From: Clostridiales bacterium
Lineage (GTDB): Bacteria > Bacillota > Sulfobacillia > RBS10-35
Assembly (NCBI GenBank): GCA_018729555.1
Contig: JAHHQG010000030.1
Span: 1 to 64,000, forward strand
Direction of reading: 5' to 3'
Length of the DNA stretch: 64,000 nt
The position numbers and the translations under genes were made by a program. The notes beneath the pieces are model-generated. The model searched no databases. It was not told where the DNA came from and worked only from the letters and a program-made list of their open reading frames with translations. Of the stretch, positions 18,833 through 27,634 are shown piece after piece (the stretch's first letter is position 1; every line of letters starts with the position of its first letter).

Positions 18833-19720
18833 CTACGCCTGGGGGGAAGAATCCTTTCCGGAAGGAGCAGGAAGGCACGCCCGGCAACCCGGGCAGCGAT
18901 GGAATCGCGGGCCAAAGATCTGGCCCAGCATCTCCGCCGCCTCGGCAAAATCCTCCGCGCCGGGCCCCTCATGGAGGAGGATCCCTTCGGGATTCCAGGC
19001 CACAAGGAGGGTCACCAAACTGTCGTCGCCCTCCACCTCCGCCGGAGCGGGAAAGAGCCCCAGAACCCGGTGGCGGCCTTCCCGCCCCGGATGGATCTCC
19101 ACCTTTAGAGCCCGGAAGGGATGGGTCTCCACATGCTCTCGCAAAAGGGCCATAAAGGCGTCGTATTCCTTTTGCAAAAGGTAGCGGTCCACCGCCTTTG
19201 CCAGGATCTCCTCCAGCTGCTGCCGATAGTCGGCCAACCGAAAACGCAAGAACCCCTCGAGGGTGAGGTGGGCATCGTGGAGGAGGTAATCTTCCAGGCG
19301 GGCGGCGATCCGGGTGCGGCGGGCGAGGAGGTGGCTCCTTTGATTGAGCTCCTTTTCCGCCTCCGCCAGCAACAGGGCCTGCTCCTCGGGGGTCAAGAAG
19401 GGGTAGTCGTGGCGAAGGATGTTCTTTAGGATCCGGCCTTCCCAATCCCGGAGGATGGCGTCGGCCAGGAGGAGGGCGACCCGCCGGACCACCGCCTGGC
19501 GGGGCCGCTCCCCCTCTCCCTCCACCTGGATGGCCACCACCTTAAAGGCTCCCCGCTGGTATTCCTTCACGGAGAGCTGGGCGCCCAGGCGCTGCCATTC
19601 CTCCTGGCTCTTTTCCAAAAAGGCACCCAGGGGCGGCAGGGAGTAGCGGCTGCCGACGGAAAGAGTCACCAACGGGCTGCCTCCCGTTGGGCTAGTATAT
19701 GAAGGAAGCCGAAAGGCCAT
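18833..19720 (-). CDS. ytxC: Putative sporulation protein YtxC family
   Basis: RVALLLADAILRDWEGRILKNILRHDYPFLTPEEQALLLAEAEKEL...LEGFLRFRLADYRQQLEEILAKAVDRYLLQKEYDAFMALLREHVE. Confidence 0.75.
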   Translation of the reverse strand: MAFRLPSYTSPTGGSPLVTLSVGSRYSLPPLGAFLEKSQEEWQRLGAQLSVKEYQRGAFKVVAIQVEGEGERPRQAVVRRVALLLADAILRDWEGRILKNILRHDYPFLTPEEQALLLAEAEKELNQRSHLLARRTRIAARLEDYLLHDAHLTLEGFLRFRLADYRQQLEEILAKAVDRYLLQKEYDAFMALLREHVETHPFRALKVEIHPGREGRHRVLGLFPAPAEVEGDDSLVTLLVAWNPEGILLHEGPGAEDFAEAAEMLGQIFGPRFHRCPGCRACLPAPSGKDSSPQA

Positions 19721-19744
19721 GCACTTTGGGAAGGAGCCCTCATC

Positions 19745-20209
19745 TTGGCCCGAGTGGCATATTCCCATCATTGCTTTGTGTGCGGCCAGGACAATCCCTA
19801 CGGCCTTCGGGCCCGTTTCCGCATCGACGGAGGGACCAGCGAAACGAACCTCCGTCCGCCCGATCACGTCCGAGGGTTTCCCGGCATCCTCCAGGGCGGA
19901 GTGGTGGCGGCCCTCCTGGACGAAACCATGTGGTATGCCGCCTTTGGGGCGGGGTTTTTCACCTTGACAGCGGAACTGCAAGTCCGCTTCCGCCGCCCCA
20001 CACCCCTTTCCACCCTCCGGGCCCACGGAGAAGTCCTCTCCCACAGGCGCCAGATCGTCCTCTGCCGGGCGCAGCTGGTGGACGAGGCGGGGGAGATCCT
20101 TGCCCAGGGGGAGGGGAAATTCTTCGTCATCCCGCCCCAAAAGGTGCTTCAGGACAAAGAAGAGGTGGTGGTGGAAAGCTGTCCCGGGAGCCTCCATCCT
20201 CCCGTCTGA
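19745..20209 (+). CDS. PaaI-family hotdog-fold thioesterase
   Basis: HHCFVCGQDNPYGLRARFR...FPGILQGGVVAALLDETMWYAAF...TAELQVRFRRPTPL. Confidence 0.85.
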   Translation: MARVAYSHHCFVCGQDNPYGLRARFRIDGGTSETNLRPPDHVRGFPGILQGGVVAALLDETMWYAAFGAGFFTLTAELQVRFRRPTPLSTLRAHGEVLSHRRQIVLCRAQLVDEAGEILAQGEGKFFVIPPQKVLQDKEEVVVESCPGSLHPPV

Positions 20210-21342
20210 GCCTCCTTCAACGGTGGCGCCTCCTGGGCCGCCGCTGGCCCCCAGGATATCGCCTCTTCCACTGGGCCTTCCTGGGGGCTACCCTCCTCCT
20301 GGCCCTGACGGGGCTCGGCCTCTACGCTCCCTCCCTCCGCACTCCCCTCATCCCCTACCTCCCCTTCCTCCACCACCTCCACAGTTGGCTGGGCCTCCTT
20401 TGGGGAGGGGCCGCCCTTGGGGCTCTCTTTCTTCCCGGTCTCCGGCGCCGGCGGGCCTGGGACTGGATCTGGCCCCTCTTTCTAGGAGGCCTCCTCCTTC
20501 TCTCCGGCATCCTCCTCTGGTTCGGCCCGGCCCTTCCCGCCCCTTACAAAGTGCAGGCCTTCTACATCCACGGGAGCGCCACCCTCCTTTACCTCGGGTG
20601 GATCCTCTACCACGGCATCCAGCGCCTCTTTCGCATCCCCCGCCCAAGGCCCCTTTCTCCATCCCTTTCCTCAAGGCGGGCCTTTCTCGCCTCCTTTCTC
20701 GCGGGGATCGGCGTGAGCGCCCTTTGGACCCTCGGCGGAAGGCCCCTCTGGAACGCCTGGGTCCGCTGGACGTCCCCTTCTCCCGAAGACCAGGGGCCTC
20801 CTTCCCGGGCCTATACGGGCTTTCAACCCTATACCGTCACGGGGGGCTACCCTCGCATCGATCCCGGCACCTTTCGGCTGACGGTCGAAGGGGAAGTGGA
20901 AAACCCCCTCTCGTTAAGCCTCGAGGACCTTTTGAACCTTCCCCAGACCTACCTCACGCGGGATTTCCACTGCGTCACGGGTTGGTCGGTGGCGGGAGCC
21001 CGCTGGGGAGGGGTAAAACTCACCGAGATCCTCCGCCTGGCCCGTCCCACGCCCCAGGCCCGCTACCTCCACTTCTTCTCCCTGGACGGCATCTACACCG
21101 AATCCCTCACCCTCTCCCAGGCGGAAGAGGACGTGCTTCTGACCCACAGCCTCTACGGCCGTCCCCTCCCCATCCCCCAGGGCTATCCCCTGCGGCTCCT
21201 GGTACCCCGGATGTACGGCTACAAGTCCATCAAATGGCTGGGGGCCATCCACCTCAGCCGGGAGCCCCTCCTGGGCTATTGGGAGCAGCGGGGCTACCCG
21301 GTGGATGCCTACTTCACCCGCCAGGAAGATACGGCCCCTTAA
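20206..21342 (+). CDS. Membrane-anchored molybdopterin-dependent (sulfite-oxidase-fold) oxidoreductase with N-terminal cytochrome-b561-like helices
   Basis: Four hydrophobic segments with HW/HH/HG residues, then DFHCVTGWSVAGARWGGVKLTEIL (Moco Cys) and VPRMYGYKSIKWL. No ATG/GTG/TTG near the N-terminus; CTG at 20206 overlaps the upstream stop. Confidence 0.85.
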   Translation: MSLLQRWRLLGRRWPPGYRLFHWAFLGATLLLALTGLGLYAPSLRTPLIPYLPFLHHLHSWLGLLWGGAALGALFLPGLRRRRAWDWIWPLFLGGLLLLSGILLWFGPALPAPYKVQAFYIHGSATLLYLGWILYHGIQRLFRIPRPRPLSPSLSSRRAFLASFLAGIGVSALWTLGGRPLWNAWVRWTSPSPEDQGPPSRAYTGFQPYTVTGGYPRIDPGTFRLTVEGEVENPLSLSLEDLLNLPQTYLTRDFHCVTGWSVAGARWGGVKLTEILRLARPTPQARYLHFFSLDGIYTESLTLSQAEEDVLLTHSLYGRPLPIPQGYPLRLLVPRMYGYKSIKWLGAIHLSREPLLGYWEQRGYPVDAYFTRQEDTAP

Positions 21343-21413
21343 ATCTCATTGAATACCCCTGACAGATGAGGAGGAATGGCCCCCTCCAGGCCGAATGAAG
21401 ACGTGGGAGGGAT

Positions 21414-22601
21414 GTGGGTTTGAAGCCCATAGCGACGGCCACCTACCGTCAGCGACAAAAGGATGTCATCCGCCAGATGGAGGTGAGGGGGCTGGCGGGC
21501 CTGGTCCTCTTCGACACCTTGTCCCAGCGCTATCTGGCAGGCGCTTATTTCATCCCCACCGAACGGCCCATCGCCCTGGTCCTCACCCAAGAAGGACAGG
21601 CGGCCCTCTTCGTACCGTACCTTGAAGAAGAGCATGCCCGTCAGGTGGAGGCGGTGGACCGGGTCCACTCCTACCCCGAATACCCCGGCCAGCGCCACCC
21701 CATGCAGTACCTGGCGGATCTTTTGGATGACCTGGGTCTGATGGGAAAGGCCATCGGCGCCGACCGCCCCGGCTATGGCGGCTTCGGCTACCGGGGTCCG
21801 GCCCTCTCGGAGGTGGCGGAAGGGAGCACCATCGTCCCCGCCGGAGATATCGTCGAGACCATGCGGATGGTGAAATCCCCCGAAGAGGTGGAGCTCATTC
21901 GGGAGAGCGCCCGGTGGGGGAATTTGGCCCATCGCCTGCTGCAAAAATACAGCGGGCCGGGAGCTTCGGAAGTGGACGTCTCCATGCGGGCGTCGACCGA
22001 AGCCACCTTGGAGATGTTCCGCTCCCTCGGACCCGATTTCATCCCCAAGGGAAGCACCGGCGCCCACGCCGGTTTCCGGGGCCAGATCGGACCCAATTCC
22101 GCCCTACCCCACGCCGTGACGGTGAACGCCGTCATGAAGCCGGGGGATACCCTGGTCACCGGCGCTTCCGCCGACATCTGGGGGTACCACAGCGAGCTGG
22201 AGCGGACCATGTTCGTTCCGCCGGTCAGCCGGGAGCAGCGGACCTTCTTCCAGCACATGCTGGCCCTTCAGGAGATCGCCTTTAACGCCATCAAACCTGG
22301 GAAACCCTGCAGCGCCGTGGACGAGGCCTGCAACGCCTACATCGAAAAGCACGGCCTTCAGAAATACTGGCGCCATCACACCGGCCACAACATCGGCCTC
22401 AACTACCACGAGCCCCCCTTCCTGGATGTGGGGGACCACACCATCTTGGAAGAAGGGATGCTCTTCACGGTGGAGCCGGGGCTCTACGTGCCGGGGCTGG
22501 GGGGCTTTCGCCACTCCGACACCGTCCTCGTGGTCCGGGGCGGCATCGAGTTCATCACCGACTACCCCCGGGACCTCCAGAGCCTTCTGGTGGGATCCTG
22601 A
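21414..22601 (+). CDS. M24 family metallopeptidase (Xaa-Pro dipeptidase type)
   Basis: GYHSELERTMFVP, HHTGHNIGLNYHEPPFLDVGDHTILEEGMLFTVEPGLYV. Confidence 0.95.
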   Translation: MGLKPIATATYRQRQKDVIRQMEVRGLAGLVLFDTLSQRYLAGAYFIPTERPIALVLTQEGQAALFVPYLEEEHARQVEAVDRVHSYPEYPGQRHPMQYLADLLDDLGLMGKAIGADRPGYGGFGYRGPALSEVAEGSTIVPAGDIVETMRMVKSPEEVELIRESARWGNLAHRLLQKYSGPGASEVDVSMRASTEATLEMFRSLGPDFIPKGSTGAHAGFRGQIGPNSALPHAVTVNAVMKPGDTLVTGASADIWGYHSELERTMFVPPVSREQRTFFQHMLALQEIAFNAIKPGKPCSAVDEACNAYIEKHGLQKYWRHHTGHNIGLNYHEPPFLDVGDHTILEEGMLFTVEPGLYVPGLGGFRHSDTVLVVRGGIEFITDYPRDLQSLLVGS

Positions 22602-22629
22602 GGAAGTTGGCGTAAAGGAGGAAAAGCCG

Positions 22630-23490
22630 ATGGCTGAGGTGGAAAAGCTGGGGGTCTTGGGGGCCGGGGTCATGGGGGCGGCCATCGCCCACACCGCCGC
22701 CCTCCACGGGATCCCCGCCGCCTGCGTCGATCTGGAGCCTTCCATCCTGGAGCGGGCCCGGGCCCGCCTGGATCACCTCATGAAGGACCGCATCGCCAGG
22801 GGCAAGATGACGGAAGAAGAGCGGGAAGCCGTCTGGGAAAGGCTCCATTTCTCCGTGGACTTCGATGCCCTTGCCGATGCCACCTGGATCGTAGAGGCCA
22901 TCGTGGAGGATCTCGCGGCCAAAAGGGATGCCTTCTCCCGCCTGGATGCCCTGAATCCCCGGGCCCGGATCCTCGCCAGCAACAGCTCTTCCCTCTCCAT
23001 CACCGCCATGGCGGCGGCCACCCGCCGCCCCGAACGGGTCCTGGGGCTCCACTTCTTCAACCCGCCCCAGGTCATGAAGCTGGTGGAGGTCATCGCCGGC
23101 CTCCAGACGTCTCCCGAGGCCCTGGAAGAGGGAAAGGCCCTCGCCCAGCGCATGGGCCGGGTGCCAGTCCTCGTCAAAAAGGACCGGCCGGGCTACATCG
23201 TCAACCGCATCCTCATGGCCCAGTTCATCGAAGCCCTCCGCCTCCTGGAAGAAGGGGTCGCCTCCATGGAGGACATCGACACCGCCGTCAAGCTGGGCCT
23301 GAACTACCCCATGGGCCCCTTTACCCTCATGGACTTCACCGGGAACGACGTGAACTACCACGTGCTGGAGTATCTCTACAATGAGACGGGCGATCCCTAT
23401 TACAAGCCGCCCCTCGTCCTGAAAAACCTCTATCTCTCGGGCCACCTGGGGAGAAAGTCAGGGAAAGGGTTTTACACCTACGACAGCTGA
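22630..23490 (+). CDS. 3-hydroxyacyl-CoA (3-hydroxybutyryl-CoA) dehydrogenase
   Basis: LGVLGAGVMGAAIAHTAA, NSSSLSITAMA, LHFFNPPQVMKLVEVI, DRPGYIVNRIL. Confidence 0.96.
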   Translation: MAEVEKLGVLGAGVMGAAIAHTAALHGIPAACVDLEPSILERARARLDHLMKDRIARGKMTEEEREAVWERLHFSVDFDALADATWIVEAIVEDLAAKRDAFSRLDALNPRARILASNSSSLSITAMAAATRRPERVLGLHFFNPPQVMKLVEVIAGLQTSPEALEEGKALAQRMGRVPVLVKKDRPGYIVNRILMAQFIEALRLLEEGVASMEDIDTAVKLGLNYPMGPFTLMDFTGNDVNYHVLEYLYNETGDPYYKPPLVLKNLYLSGHLGRKSGKGFYTYDS

Positions 23491-23556
23491 CGAGGAAAGG
23501 CCTGCGGAGAAGAAAGATCAGCCAAGGGCCATCAGGGAAGGACCGAAGGAGCATCG

Positions 23557-23582
23557 GAGGGGCACCCCCGGCGGTGCCCCTC
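23557..23582. terminator. Perfect hairpin between convergent genes, possible bidirectional terminator (no T-tract)
   Basis: GAGGGGCACC-cccggc-GGTGCCCCTC. Confidence 0.5.
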
Positions 23583-24373
23583 TACCGTCCCAGAAGCTCC
23601 CGAAAGCTGCTCAAAGACATCCCCGGGAACACGATGAGCCGGGGAAGGGCCAGGGGATCGTCTCCCGCCCCCCAGGACCGCCGCTCCACCGTGAAGGCGG
23701 CCGCGATCCCTTCCGCCCGCAGAGCCTCCTGGGCAGCCTTGGTGGTGGCCCCCCAGGGATAGGCGTAGGCGTTGACATAGGGAACTCCGGCCTTGAAAAG
23801 GGTTTCCTTCTCGAGGCGGAGATCCTCCGCCACCTGAGCCTCGCTCCATCCCAAAAGGACCGGCCCATCCCCCTCGTATCGGTGGCCGTGCATGGTGTGA
23901 AAGCCTATCTCCAGGACTCCTGACGCCGCGCCTTCCTTCAGTTCACCGAAGGTCATGTACTGAAGTTCGGGGCTTTGGTACCCGATGCGATCTCCGATGA
24001 CGAAGACCAGGGCGGTGAAGCCGTATTGCTTCAAGACCGGCAGCGCCAAGGTGAGGGTGGAGCGGTATCCATCGTCAAAGGTGATGAGAACCCTTTTCTT
24101 GGGCATATCCTCGCCCGCAAGAACCCTTTGGAATTCCGCAAAGGTCAAGGAACGATACCCCAACCGGGATAGCTCCGCCATCTGAGCTTTAAACTCTCTA
24201 AGGGGCACCACCGCCCCATGGGTGGAAGTATCCGCCGGGGTGATCATGTGGTAGAGAAGCACCGGCACCTTTCCCCCTCCGATGGCCCTGGGGGATGAAG
24301 CATAGGAGAGCCATCCAAAGGAAAGGATGCCCAAAAGAAGGAAGATCAAGGACTCCAGCCAGGACCGATTCAT
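23582..24373 (-). CDS. Polysaccharide deacetylase family protein
   Basis: N-terminal TM, VPVLLYHMITP, VLITFDDGYRSTLTLALPVLKQYG, EIGFHTMHGHRY. Confidence 0.93.
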   Translation of the reverse strand: MNRSWLESLIFLLLGILSFGWLSYASSPRAIGGGKVPVLLYHMITPADTSTHGAVVPLREFKAQMAELSRLGYRSLTFAEFQRVLAGEDMPKKRVLITFDDGYRSTLTLALPVLKQYGFTALVFVIGDRIGYQSPELQYMTFGELKEGAASGVLEIGFHTMHGHRYEGDGPVLLGWSEAQVAEDLRLEKETLFKAGVPYVNAYAYPWGATTKAAQEALRAEGIAAAFTVERRSWGAGDDPLALPRLIVFPGMSLSSFRELLGR

Positions 24374-24470
24374 CGACCTTCGGCGGCGCGGAGACCCCTG
24401 CCTTCAGGTATGGGGAGGAGCGCCGCCTCCCTCCTTTCGTGTTGTGGTATAATTCCTCCAGGACCTTGAC

Positions 24471-24725
24471 AAGCAAGGGTTCCGGAGGTTCTGCCAGCGA
24501 ATCGTCTGGCAGGTAAAACCCTTGGCGTAACCGACGGCCCCGCCCGCGAACAAGGCACCCTTCGGGGAAACGGCTTACCGGCAACGGTGCGGGTGAGGGA
24601 TGGTCCGCCGTCTTGCCAGCGGTGGCATGCCTGCCGCTGGCGGGCCGCCGTCAACCGGCCTATCGTGCCAGCCCGCGCCAGCGGGCTAGGTGCAAGCCCC
24701 TAGCTTTAGCTATGGGGTAGTTGAC
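24471..24725 (+). mobile_element. Solo IS200/IS605-type structured element (omega-RNA-like ncRNA plus right-end hairpin), no tnpA/tnpB/iscB
   Basis: Dense nested stems: AAGGGTT..AACCCTT around CTGCCAG..CTGGCAG; GACGGC/GCCGTC; CGCCCGC/GCGGGTG; ACCG-GCAA-CGGT; GCCAGCGG/CCGCTGGC; AGCCCGC-GCCA-GCGGGCT; terminal CCCCTAGC-TTTA-GCTAtGGGG followed by TAGTTGAC, typical of IS605-family right ends. Confidence 0.65.
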
Positions 24726-25147
24726 CGCTCCTGCTCGTCCTCTTCCTCTCCTTCTTCTTCCTCCGCCCCTCGTTCCGCCTCCGCCCGCAGGCGAAAGAGC
24801 TCCATCACATCTTCTTCCACCAGATCGTCTACCCCGGCCAGGGTCTCCACATGGTGGCGGAGCTCGTGCCAGATGGTGTTTTCCAGCTCGTCCCGCCATA
24901 CCTCGGGCGGTTCGTCCCGAAAGATCTTCCGGAAGGATCCGTAGTAGAGGATGATCATATGACCCAAGTAGGGATCGACGATGTACTCGCCGAGATGATA
25001 GACGCCCGGTGGATCGGTGGGTTCCCGCCGGGCTTCCCTGGAGAGCTGGATCCCGCCGTGAAGTTCCCTCAGGAGGACTTCGGGGACCTTTTCCAGGATC
25101 TCGTCGGCCCACTCAGCGAACTGGGAAAAGGATACGTCTCCTTCCAT
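24710..25147 (-). CDS. Zincin-like metallopeptidase family protein
   Basis: NTIWHELRHHVETLAGVDDLVEEDV (HExxH), IILYYGSFRKIF; last codons (..STTP*) fall inside the mobile-element right end. Confidence 0.85.
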   Translation of the reverse strand: MEGDVSFSQFAEWADEILEKVPEVLLRELHGGIQLSREARREPTDPPGVYHLGEYIVDPYLGHMIILYYGSFRKIFRDEPPEVWRDELENTIWHELRHHVETLAGVDDLVEEDVMELFRLRAEAERGAEEEEGEEEDEQERSTTP

Positions 25148-25160
25148 ATGGGCAGTATAG

Positions 25161-25655
25161 CTAAAGGACGAGGCGAATGGCCTGGAAGACGCCGGCCGTG
25201 GCCAACCCCACGGTGATGCCCGCCCCCGCCACGCCGAGGGCCGACCAGAAGAGGACGGTGTTCCAGGGGAGCTGGAGGAGCTTTCCCAAGATGACCCCCG
25301 TCCACACGCCGCTTCCCGGGAGGGGGATGGCGATGAAAAGGAAGATGCCTACAGGTCCGTAGCGGCGGATCCAGTGGGCGTGGCGCTGGCCCCGGCGGGC
25401 CAGCCAGTCGAAGAGCTTTCGGAGGGGCGGGATGTACCGATACGCCAGGGTCTCGGCCGTCCAGACGATCCAGACGGCCACGGGCGTCAAGAGGAGGGTC
25501 CCTAAGGTTCCCCAGAAGATGGCGGAAGGGAGGGTCATGCCCCGGGCGAAGGCATAAGGGATGGCCACTTTCATCTCCAGACCCGGCAAGAGGGACATGA
25601 TAAAGACCTGCCAGATGAGGGACACGCCCAGCCTCCCCTTCAGTACCTCGGCCAT
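25161..25655 (-). CDS. Small multidrug-export-family (COG2426-like) membrane protein
   Basis: MSLLPGLEMKVAIPYAFARGMTLPSAIFWGTLG...AIPLPGSGVWTGVILGKLLQLPW. Confidence 0.85.
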   Translation of the reverse strand: MAEVLKGRLGVSLIWQVFIMSLLPGLEMKVAIPYAFARGMTLPSAIFWGTLGTLLLTPVAVWIVWTAETLAYRYIPPLRKLFDWLARRGQRHAHWIRRYGPVGIFLFIAIPLPGSGVWTGVILGKLLQLPWNTVLFWSALGVAGAGITVGLATAGVFQAIRLVL

Positions 25656-25756
25656 TATGGCACGGGGCGTCTCCCCGCACAACCGCCCCTTTCCCTGGAA
25701 AGCATTTCCCCGAAGCCATAGAATGGGAGTACCATCTTCAAGGGAGGTGAAGGACG

Positions 25757-25975
25757 GTGAATCTCCTCAAGATCCTTGAGGAGGAGCTGCAGCGCTGGGG
25801 CGAAGTCATCATCCGTACAGCCTCTGGCGCCACCTTCGAGCTCCACCGAGGCGACACCAAAATCGATCACGAGAACCAGATCATCCGGTTCAAGAGCGCC
25901 GATGCCGAGTGGGTCATCGACGGCAAGAGCCTGGAGGTCCTGAAGATGCACTGGAGCCACCCTGAGGAGGCCTGA
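25757..25975 (+). CDS. Small hypothetical protein (72 aa)
   Basis: MNLLKILEEELQRWGEVIIRTASGATFELHRGDTKIDHENQIIRFKSADAEWVIDGKSLEVLKMHWSH; 2-nt gap to the next gene. Confidence 0.75.
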   Translation: MNLLKILEEELQRWGEVIIRTASGATFELHRGDTKIDHENQIIRFKSADAEWVIDGKSLEVLKMHWSHPEEA

Positions 25976-25977
25976 CC

Positions 25978-26538
25978 GTGAACCAAAACCGGACCATCGC
26001 CTTTTACGAACCGCCTTTCGCCCGCTGGCTTTTCGCCAGCACCTCCGCTGCTCCTATCTGGCTGGTGGTGCGCCTCTACCTCGGATGGGTGTGGCTATCA
26101 GCGGGCCTTCAAAAGCTGGGCTCTCCCGTCTGGACGGGATCCCAGGCAGGGGCCGCCGTGACGGGATTTGTTCAGGGAGCACTCCAGAAGACGGCCGGCC
26201 CTCACCCCGACGTATCCCCCTGGTATGCCTCCTTCCTTCAAAACGTCGTCCTCCCCCACGCTGCCGTCTTCAGCTGGCTGGTGGCCGTGGGGGAAACCCT
26301 GGTGGGGATCGCCCTCATCCTGGGGCTCTTTACGGGCATCGCCGCCTTCTTCGGAGCCTTCATGAACGTCAACTTCCTCCTGGCGGGGACCGTCAGCACC
26401 AACCCCATCCTGTTCCTCCTGGCCATCTTCCTCATCCTCGCCTGGCGGAACGCCGGCTGGTGGGGATTGGACCGCTGGGCCCTTCCCCTCCTGGGGACTC
26501 CTTGGCAGCCGGGCGAGCTCTTTGAAGGCCGCCGCTAG
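25978..26538 (+). CDS. DoxX/DoxD family membrane protein
   Basis: GTG start; LVVRLYLGWVWLSAGLQKLGSPVWTG...LVAVGETLVGIALILGLFTGIAAFFGAFMNVNFLLAGTVSTNP. Confidence 0.9.
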   Translation: MNQNRTIAFYEPPFARWLFASTSAAPIWLVVRLYLGWVWLSAGLQKLGSPVWTGSQAGAAVTGFVQGALQKTAGPHPDVSPWYASFLQNVVLPHAAVFSWLVAVGETLVGIALILGLFTGIAAFFGAFMNVNFLLAGTVSTNPILFLLAIFLILAWRNAGWWGLDRWALPLLGTPWQPGELFEGRR

Positions 26539-27425
26539 ACCAGGCGGGCCACCCAGCCTTCCGCCTCGCCGGGAAGGAGATACACCGGCGGCACTTCGAT
26601 GAGGGTATAGGCGCCCGGCGCCATCTTCACCGCCGCCCGGGCCGCCGCTACCATCATCTGGCCGGTGAGGGCAGGGTTATCGATCCGCATCTCGAAGCGC
26701 AGGAGCTGGTTCGCACTGGCTCCTGCACTTCCTTTCCGGGAGATGACCACCCCATGGCCGGCATCCATGAGGGACGCCACCTCCTCCACCACCTCCACAT
26801 GGGTTTCGTCGTGGGCAAAGTAGGGATCTTCCTTGATGGCCCGGGTCACCTTCTCGGGATCCGCACCGTCTTCCAGGGCCACATACACCACCCGCCGGTG
26901 GCGGCCCGTTCCCATGGGGAAGGTGAGGGAAAGGGCATCCTTCACCCCCGAAATGGCCTTGGCAGCGACGGTATGCCCCAGGCTAAGGCCTGGGCCAAAG
27001 TCGGTATAGGTGATGCCCCTGGGGGCCGCGGCCTGGAAGAGGGCCCGCATGACCGAGTCCAGGCCAGGGTCCCAACCTACCGCCGTAAGGGCCGCCTTTC
27101 CTCCCTTCCGGCCGGATTCATTCAGCGTCTTTCGAAGGGCCGGGATCTCCGAATGGATATCGAAGGCATCCACGGTGGCATAGCCTTTTTGTAAAAGCTC
27201 CGCCGCCTTTGCGGGAACTTCCCGCGACGGGATGGCCAAGAGGACCACGTCCACCTCACCCAAGTCCTCCACCCGGGCCACCTGGGGGATCTTTCCTTCC
27301 CTTGACGGGAGGGACGATGCCCTGCGGACGACCCCGCAAAGTTCCATGTCAGGGGCCAGCTCCACCGCCTTCGCCGCCGCCTGACCCACATGTCCCCAGC
27401 CCATGATGGCAACCTTCAGCGCCAA
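26535..27425 (-). CDS. ddh: meso-Diaminopimelate dehydrogenase family
   Basis: TTG start; LKVAIMGWGHVGQAAAKAVELAPDMELCGVVRR, VDAFDIHSEIP, TAVGWDPGLDSVMRALF, DFGPGLSLGHT. Confidence 0.9.
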   Translation of the reverse strand: MALKVAIMGWGHVGQAAAKAVELAPDMELCGVVRRASSLPSREGKIPQVARVEDLGEVDVVLLAIPSREVPAKAAELLQKGYATVDAFDIHSEIPALRKTLNESGRKGGKAALTAVGWDPGLDSVMRALFQAAAPRGITYTDFGPGLSLGHTVAAKAISGVKDALSLTFPMGTGRHRRVVYVALEDGADPEKVTRAIKEDPYFAHDETHVEVVEEVASLMDAGHGVVISRKGSAGASANQLLRFEMRIDNPALTGQMMVAAARAAVKMAPGAYTLIEVPPVYLLPGEAEGWVARLV

Positions 27426-27634
27426 GTCCCTTCGCCTCCCCCCACGACTATACGTTTTCCCCGGCGAGGCCATCAGCAAAAGGGTAGCCCCAGCCCGTCG
27501 GCCGGGGAAAGGATCCGCCCCAAGTTCTCCGGTGCTCTTGAAGGAAAGCCTTCGGCCACCTTGAACTTTCATCTTGCGGGGCGGATGGCATCCCGGGCGC
27601 GGGGGCTCGCCCTAATGAAAGGCGGGATCGATGG

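Noticed and set aside
24440-24456. TATAAT promoter driving the structured element
   Set aside because: TATAAT is present at about 24448 but no acceptable -35 lies at 16-18 bp, so no promoter is called.
24471-24725. Cobalamin or other metabolite riboswitch
   Set aside because: No B12-box (GCCACTG) or other class core was found. The terminal hairpin plus TAGTTGAC fits an IS605 right end better, and the strand orientation opposes both neighbouring genes.
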